From Polytrichum commune (Eukaryota; Streptophyta; Polytrichopsida; Polytrichales; Polytrichaceae): a stretch of DNA of 64,000 nucleotides. The DNA is taken from positions 61,769,554 through 61,833,553 of the forward strand of contig OX485803.1 of NCBI GenBank assembly GCA_950295325.1, given 5' to 3'. Below the pieces are notes generated by a model. The model ran no database searches and was not told the origin of the DNA. It saw nothing but the letters and a program-made list of their open reading frames with translations. Shown here one piece after another: positions 58,404-64,000 of this stretch. Each line of letters starts with the position of its first letter. Within the stretch, counting starts at the first letter, position 1. Made by a program: the position numbers and the translations under genes.

Positions 58404-60012
58404 TGTTCATGCATTTTGTGAGCTCGCATTTGAAAACTTTGATCTTTCATAGAGTTCATAAACATTTATGAACATTTGTGTGAATTTGTTGCCATTGTTG
58501 TATGACAAATGTTAGAGAAATTTAAGGTGTGTGATTTGTTAAGTGCATACAAATCACATATCACATGGCATTACTTATTAGATGACATGATCATTCACAT
58601 CTCATTGCCCCGATGACCATTGTTGGCGAAGTTCAAGTTTTTGCATGGAAGTATTTGCATGATCAATTTCTTTCTCTACGGGGCATTTAATCTTCTTAAA
58701 CACACAATTGTGCATAGTAGACACTTCATGGTGTAGTACAAGTGCACTAAATAGTCCTACTAGTGTAGGCCCCAATAATTATGTAGCCCGCACTAGTTTT
58801 CAACACACACCAAATTCCTTGTTTAGAATTAGTGTGGATCATATTTTTGTTTTTCTTCTTCTAGGAAATTGATGTAGATGAGTGTTTATATTTTATCATA
58901 TTTTCGATACCGAATGACTATTATTAAGTTCTATAAGGTGTTGGTTGGAAGTCCCAAGAAAATTAAGGAGACGGCCCTAGGTCTTTGACCCACGTTGTTT
59001 CCACCTAGACTAGACAACTAGAGTGATCGGCATTGATTATTTTTACACTAACCTTCCACTCACACTAATAAGATTATTTAGTATAGTGACGAGGACAAGA
59101 ATGTTCTTCATGTTTTCACTATCAACACGCTTGTGCCGAATATACTTTATTGCCGTTGGATTGCAAACTACAATAAGGTGCAATTTTCAAGGTTGGTTGT
59201 TTACCCTTCAAGGACCAAGGATGTGTTCATATGGGATACATGATAGTTTATAATTGCCCCCCCCCCCTCCAAACCCCCCCCCCCCAAGTATTGACATAAT
59301 TTTCTTCTATGGTATTAAATCCATACTCAACACAACCTATATACAAGAGGAAGTAGAAACAAAATCACATATTGAAGAAGGTCATTACATAGGCATGATA
59401 TATGATTTGATTCTACATCATTTCTACAAGCTCAAATCTTCCTATAAATCATTCTACATACATGTATGCTCCGAATAGAAGAAGGCACATGATGAATGGG
59501 TTGGTTTTAAATTGGGTCACTTCTGACACTTTTATTTACAAAATATCAACAAGTATTCCTAAACCCCTCTACGTGATGTCTTGATGAGCCTCGTGGACCT
59601 TTAAGGGTTAATACTTAATAAAACGGGGTGTTGGAATTTATTCACTCCAACATGTGAAATTTGCAAATACAAATTTGTATATTCTGGTACATAAGTAGCA
59701 TTTGATGCTTTTGTGATTGTATGATGAATTGTGGCTTTGGAAGAGGATTGTGTTTTTGTAAGGAAGCGGTTATAGGAAAGGTTCGTGCAAACCCTAACAT
59801 CAACAACGAACCTATGACCACTCAAATGAGTAGAGTACTTCAATTTAGAATGCAAAGTATCACTCGTTCACTCTAAGTATGGACTTTCTCAAGTATATGT
59901 TCATGTGGACTGTACTTTGAAGCGAGCATTGACATCACCCCAACACAAAATTATTGTTGCTTAATTAATGCACCTCGAATCTTAGACTTGTCATTTTGAA
60001 ACTAGTTGTTAG
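58404..60012. other. No recognisable gene
   Basis: Intergenic, with two C-runs at about 59256-59286. Short ORFs (74-84 codons) are without domains. Confidence 0.4.
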
Positions 60013-60162
60013 TTGACTATTACCATCCCTAGAGATGACAAATTACGATGTCTTTTTTGGTCATGTAATGTAGTTGAAAATGAGGCACATTTTGTGTTGG
60101 AATGTCCCTTACATAATCCCATTAGAGATAAGTTTCCATCATATTTGAGAATGTGGTTCTAG
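60013..60162 (+). pseudogene. Retroelement zinc-knuckle remnant (different lineage)
   Basis: The frame starting LTITIPRDDKLRC and continuing NVVENEAHFVLECPLHNPIR to a TAG looks like the C-terminal knuckle region found after RT in some LINE-type proteins (pattern C..C..E.E.HF...C). The first Cys pair is spaced C-x4-C, not the usual C-x2-C. It differs from the CPICNSNDPDTWLH knuckle of the LINE at 1-4.9 kb. No RT motifs are seen upstream, so only a tail survives. Confidence 0.45.
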
Positions 60163-60540
60163 GGGGAGCCTCAAGTCTTTCTTCCGATTGCACCATCAAG
60201 TCGACATTAGCTTCTACGGATGCTACCCCACTTTGCCATTCTAGGGAACTAGCTGGTTTGAAACCAATCTAACGTACTTTCGATCCCATAAGCCTTTTTG
60301 ACTTCCCGGAATTTTAAAATCAATTTCATTTCATTTCAAATAGATTTCCTTCCCCTTTTGCAAAATGTAGTACCAGGCAATGTCAAGTCTTTCTTCTAAT
60401 TGGACCAATGGCGTGATATTAGATGGAGGCCATTGCAAGGCCGATTTGCTCTATGGAATTAGCCTTTTTGATGTGTTTCTAATCCTATAAGCCTTTTGGC
60501 TTTATGGACTTTAAAAACCAATTCGAGATCCTACGGTGCC
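60163..60540 (+). repeat. Imperfect direct duplication downstream of the remnant
   Basis: CAAGTCTTTCTTC(C/T), a GATTTGCTCTATGG-like part and CCTATAAGCCTTTTTGACTT-like words appear at about 60170-60310 and again at about 60380-60520. It could be 3' UTR or tail sequence of the same lost retroelement. Confidence 0.45.
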
Positions 60541-61545
60541 CTAGATTTGAAGTCTAAACCAAGTTCGAGTGGTTTTAGGTTTGGTCTCGATGTTAGGTTG
60601 ATAGTGGATCCTTGACCGTGGAAAGCTTCCCTCATTCCGTTGTTAATATAGGAATGCCATTGCCCAATCGGTATGTTGCATCGTATTTTGTCGCTCTAAT
60701 TTACATTGCAAATTTGATAAATGGATTATGAGTTTGAAGTTCTTATTTCTTGAACCTTCTAGTTACCTTGATGCACCTCATCCTCACAACATTTTATTTA
60801 GCCATGTGGGTAAATTCCAATGACCTCAAGAATAAAGCAATTATATTTTGTGCCCTCTCCCCAAACAAAGTAGTAATATATGGTTATTGTTCATACATCC
60901 AGGTTGACAACTGAAAATTTGGGTGGAGTTATATCCCTAACACTATCCACACGAAACATTGTTCATAGATACACTATTCATTAAAAATACTAATCATAGT
61001 AGCAATTCACTATACTCATGTTATTTATATTGGCACTATTAACTATTCATAATGATGTCGGTTTTTTCCTATTATCTAAGTTTCTTCTCATGAAGGTAAG
61101 AAAATTGAGGCCCCTGTCAGATACTAAATATAGAAACGTAACTCGACCATAGTGTTGAATAATGTTATGCTTTGCCGAATTTCCAATCACTTGTTAGGTA
61201 TACCTTGAGAGCTAGAACCATTTTTGAATTGCATGGTGTTGTCAAATCTTGTATGGGATGCAATGCCATGTTGAAGGTCACCACCAATATTGGACTGGTA
61301 TTGTCTTCTTTTTAATGCCATTCAAATATCTATAATGAGGATGCCTCATTTTTTTGATACCAATAGGGTATGGGTATTGGACTGTATTTGTGTTTTTGAT
61401 ACCATTTGGGTCTATATATCATACAAGAACTTTCATACTTGGATAAAATCGCCCGAGTGTCAATATGGTTTAGAATGGTATTGACCCAAATAATAACTCG
61501 GGTACAAAATGATTTTCTCACCTTGACATATCCACCAAATATCAA
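60541..61545. other. No recognisable gene
   Basis: AT-rich spacer; ORFs of 64-71 codons on opposite strands overlap and are not called. Confidence 0.4.
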
Positions 61546-61547
61546 TA

Positions 61548-61762
61548 CATTGTTTGGTATTTAGTGTCACTTACTATTTGGAGTTACATAGTGCTATATC
61601 TAATTACTGAGATGTAATATTTTACCAAGTAAAGTCCTTTATGTTCCATAATATTTGATCAACATATTCAACTTTTTGCTAGAAAATTTTGAACAACTAA
61701 GTAAGGAGTTATTGCATTGCGTAATTCCAAATAGTAAGTGACACTAAGTACCATAAACAATG
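61548..61762. mobile_element. MITE-J, copy 2 (215 bp)
   Basis: Terminal inverted repeats of about 45 bp contain GTGTCACTTACTATTTGG and end CATTGTTT. TA flanks both sides (61546-61547 and 61763-61764), suggesting a TA target duplication. It is non-coding and related to 27294-27505. Confidence 0.8.
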
Positions 61763-61764
61763 TA

Positions 61765-62480
61765 GTTGATTGGTATTACAACTTTGATATGCACATGTAA
61801 GTGCTTTGATAACAATAACTTACTTGATGTTGATGATAGATACTCATACATTTACATGTATACCGGTCCCACATTGGTCAACACCTAGTTTATGTAAGGG
61901 AGATATTTAATTTTGCATAATAAATTTGCTACTTTGCCAAGAAAGGATGGCATCCTAAAACATAACATTATTCGGATATTGCAAGTTGTTTAGTGGGGCC
62001 CCTTATTAGTGGGAATGATTTCCGAGTAGTGGCCACATTCAATCTGAATGTGGAAGATACTCGGGTTGACATGGTTTGCCGTGACTACTTGGAAAGCCAT
62101 CTGAACAATGTTATAAATACCATGACTTTAATACTCAAAGATGTCCACTCTTTTTTACTGTGTACACAACACTTGTATAATGAAATGTCGTCAACTGATT
62201 TAGTGTGCTACATTGTCTGTGAAAAACAAGATATCATTGTTAAATCGACCACACATTGGTTAAAATGAGCACAATCAATATGTAAGATGCCGACTAAGTT
62301 TATTGATTCTAATAGAGAGTTGTTACCTTGCTCCTCTTCACATGTGCATGATGAAAAATCAAATATTCGACATATCATGTGACTGCGAAACGTGTCTCTG
62401 TGGTCGTTTTAACTACGACGTGGTTGACTTTACAATTCCGTATATTTATAAATATTGATTCCCTTCTGAATTGTGTCTGA
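61765..62480. other. No recognisable gene
   Basis: A 91-codon ORF (61993-62268, +) starts near a GGGGCCCC word. Its composition is plausible, but it has no domain I recognise. Confidence 0.35.
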
Positions 62481-62489
62481 AGAATCACC

Positions 62490-63479
62490 AAATTGGGTGG
62501 AAGTAGATATTGCCAAAACCTCTGCTTTTGCAATTGTCGTATGTAGAAAAAAAGCTAAAGAGTGACAAATGCAACATAAATGGGTAGTCATCCATTTGAG
62601 CACTATCGATTCATATGTATCATTGATTTTGGACTCAGGCAGTCAGGGTTGAGGGTTTAAGGAGTTGTGTGTGTGTCTGACGTTGTGAAGAATCGCAGAT
62701 TCTGAAATTGGAGTTAAAGCTACATTTGTCAACAGAAACATCAAATTTGCTGTGAGTTGCAATACTTCTATGGAAAAGGAGGCAAATTGACTAATGGGAT
62801 AGAGTAGGTAGTCATTTATTTTTCGAGTACTATGGATTCATATGTATCTTTGGAACAGACCAGTTAGGGGTTAGGGTTCAGGGTTTAAGGCCCTTGAGTC
62901 AGTTGTGTCTGTCTGCCACTGCGAAGAACTTGCAGATGTGGAGTGGATTTGGAGCTACATTGTCAACAGAAACACCAAATTTGCTGCAAGTACCTCAGCT
63001 TTTCCATAACCTCAGCTTTTGCAATTCTTGTATGTAGGAAAACCCAAAGTGACGAATGAGACATAATGGGTAAGTTGGTACCCTTTTTGAGCACTATGGG
63101 TTCATATGTATTTTGGGAACCAACCAGTTAGGGATTAGGGTTTGAGGCCCTTCTGTCACTTCTAAATTATACACATTGATCTCAACTTCTCCTATATTGT
63201 GTCAACAAAAACATCAAACTTGCTGGAAGCACATAGTTTTCAGAACCTCAGGTTTTGCAAATTTTGTATGTAGAAAAACCCAAAGTGACAAATGAGATGT
63301 AATGGGAAGTCATTTGTTGGAGCACTATGGGTTCATATGTATCTTTGGACCCAACCAGTTAGGGTTTAGGGTGCAAGGCCCTTGAGTCACTTGCGTCTGT
63401 TTGACGCCATGAAAATTTTGCAGATTGTGGAATGAATTTTGGCGCTACATTCGATGTGACATAGCTTTTGTTGGTGAAT

Positions 63480-63480
<1 letters not shown>
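62490..63480 (+). repeat. Tandem array, about 220-270-bp unit x 4
   Basis: Units start at AGCACTATGG(G/A)TTCATATG near 62600, 62828, 63099 and 63320. They continue with CCAGTTAGGG(T), AGGCCCTTGAGTCA, TTGCAGAT, GTCAACA(G/A)AAAC and TTTTGCAATTC-like blocks. Divergence is moderate and nothing in it is coding. Confidence 0.85.
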
Positions 63481-63481
<1 letters not shown>

Positions 63482-63510
<29 letters not shown>

Positions 63511-63520
63511 CAACAACAAC
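63482..63520. repeat. (GCA)n(ACA)n trinucleotide repeat
   Basis: About five GCA triplets are followed by about eight ACA triplets directly after the tandem array. No reading frame suggests a Gln/Asn tract in a gene. Confidence 0.9.
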
Positions 63521-63675
63521 ATTATTTTGGAACATTGAAACATTTTGAAATGTGACAGTTCCATGGAAGAGCTCTGGATCGGGTAAGGGTTTGGTTTATT
63601 TGATCAGTAGAGTGAAATGGATCATCCAACTTGATATGTTGCCATTTATTTCTGGGATGTGGTGACGTAGACATG

Positions 63676-64000
63676 TGTTATTTGGACACTTTTCTCTCTG
63701 CATCCACTTCTCATATGATATGAAATACGCAATTAGTGCGAGATGATTGGCAAATCCAAATTTATGCCTGGAGCCATTTGCCTCATAATTTTCAGAGCTC
63801 ATATGAATATCTTATTCATTATCAAAGTGAACATACATGTTCTTATTAAGTGGTCATATAGACCCCCCCCCCCCCCCCCATAATGTGGACTATTGAGCCT
63901 CAAATGGTTAGCATGTAGTCCAATCTCTCTCTTTCAAAGGCATGTCTTTTTGGTGTCTGTTCTTAGATCCATATTGAACAACATACCACTCAAATCTAGG
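63676..64000 (+). mobile_element. MITE-B copy, cut by the window end
   Basis: TTTGGACACTTTTCTCTCTG, CTTCTCATATGATATGAAA, CAATTAGTGCGAGATGATT, ATATCTTATTCATTATCAAA, a C-run of about 17 at 63863-63879 and CATGTCTTTTTGGTGTCTG appear in family order. The terminal CTACCTTA lies beyond the window. This copy preserves the unoccupied TTA site that MITE-A used in the copy at 7.8 kb. Confidence 0.7.

Noticed and set aside
63355-63375. Plant telomere-like TTTAGGG words
   Set aside because: Only one or two units occur per repeat copy, inside a longer interspersed tandem array; not a telomeric tract.

Overview
The window looks like nuclear DNA of a land plant with a large, repeat-rich genome. The main support is one recognisable gene, on the minus strand at 17299-18799. 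It encodes a BZR1/BES1-type transcription factor, a family known from streptophyte plants. Apart from about 17-19 kb, the sequence is AT-rich, gene-poor and built largely from transposable elements and their remains. The species cannot be fixed from sequence alone. A seedless plant such as a fern, lycophyte or bryophyte is my guess, from the divergent BZR domain and the restriction-like-endonuclease LINE.

Layout. 1-4.9 kb: the 3' part of an apparently intact non-LTR retrotransposon, one long ORF with reverse transcriptase, RNase H, a CCHC zinc knuckle and a PD-(D/E)XK-like endonuclease. 5-14.6 kb: non-autonomous DNA transposons (MITEs), some nested. 14.7-16.6 kb: two tandem-repeat arrays. 16.6-21 kb: the BZR-type gene with a minisatellite-filled intron and a purine-rich upstream region. 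21-23 kb: a unit repeated five times. 23-33.4 kb: hAT-like and CACTA-like MITEs, microsatellites and a retroposon-like repeat. 33.6-33.9 kb: a charged coding-like fragment. 35-41.4 kb: a hAT-like element, a threefold repeat with pentanucleotide expansions, and MITE-B copies, one with a fourfold internal tandem amplification. 42.9-46.3 kb: a decayed second copy of the same LINE lineage. 47.06-47.26 kb: a 200-N gap flanked by identical 96-bp sequence. 47.9-64 kb: more MITEs, duplications, a zinc-knuckle remnant of another retroelement and a tandem array at 62.5-63.5 kb.

How the parts relate. The LINE is the only element here with a visible enzyme-coding ORF. All the MITEs lack ORFs and must have been moved by transposases encoded elsewhere. 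Target-site duplications can be read directly for several families: TTA for MITE-A (PIF/Harbinger-like), 8 bp for three hAT-like families, TA for MITE-B and MITE-J, and 3 bp for a CACTA-like element. One MITE-A copy sits inside a MITE-B copy, and the other MITE-B copies preserve the empty site. No rRNA, convincing tRNA or CRISPR array was seen. All domain and family calls come from reading motifs by eye; no search was run.
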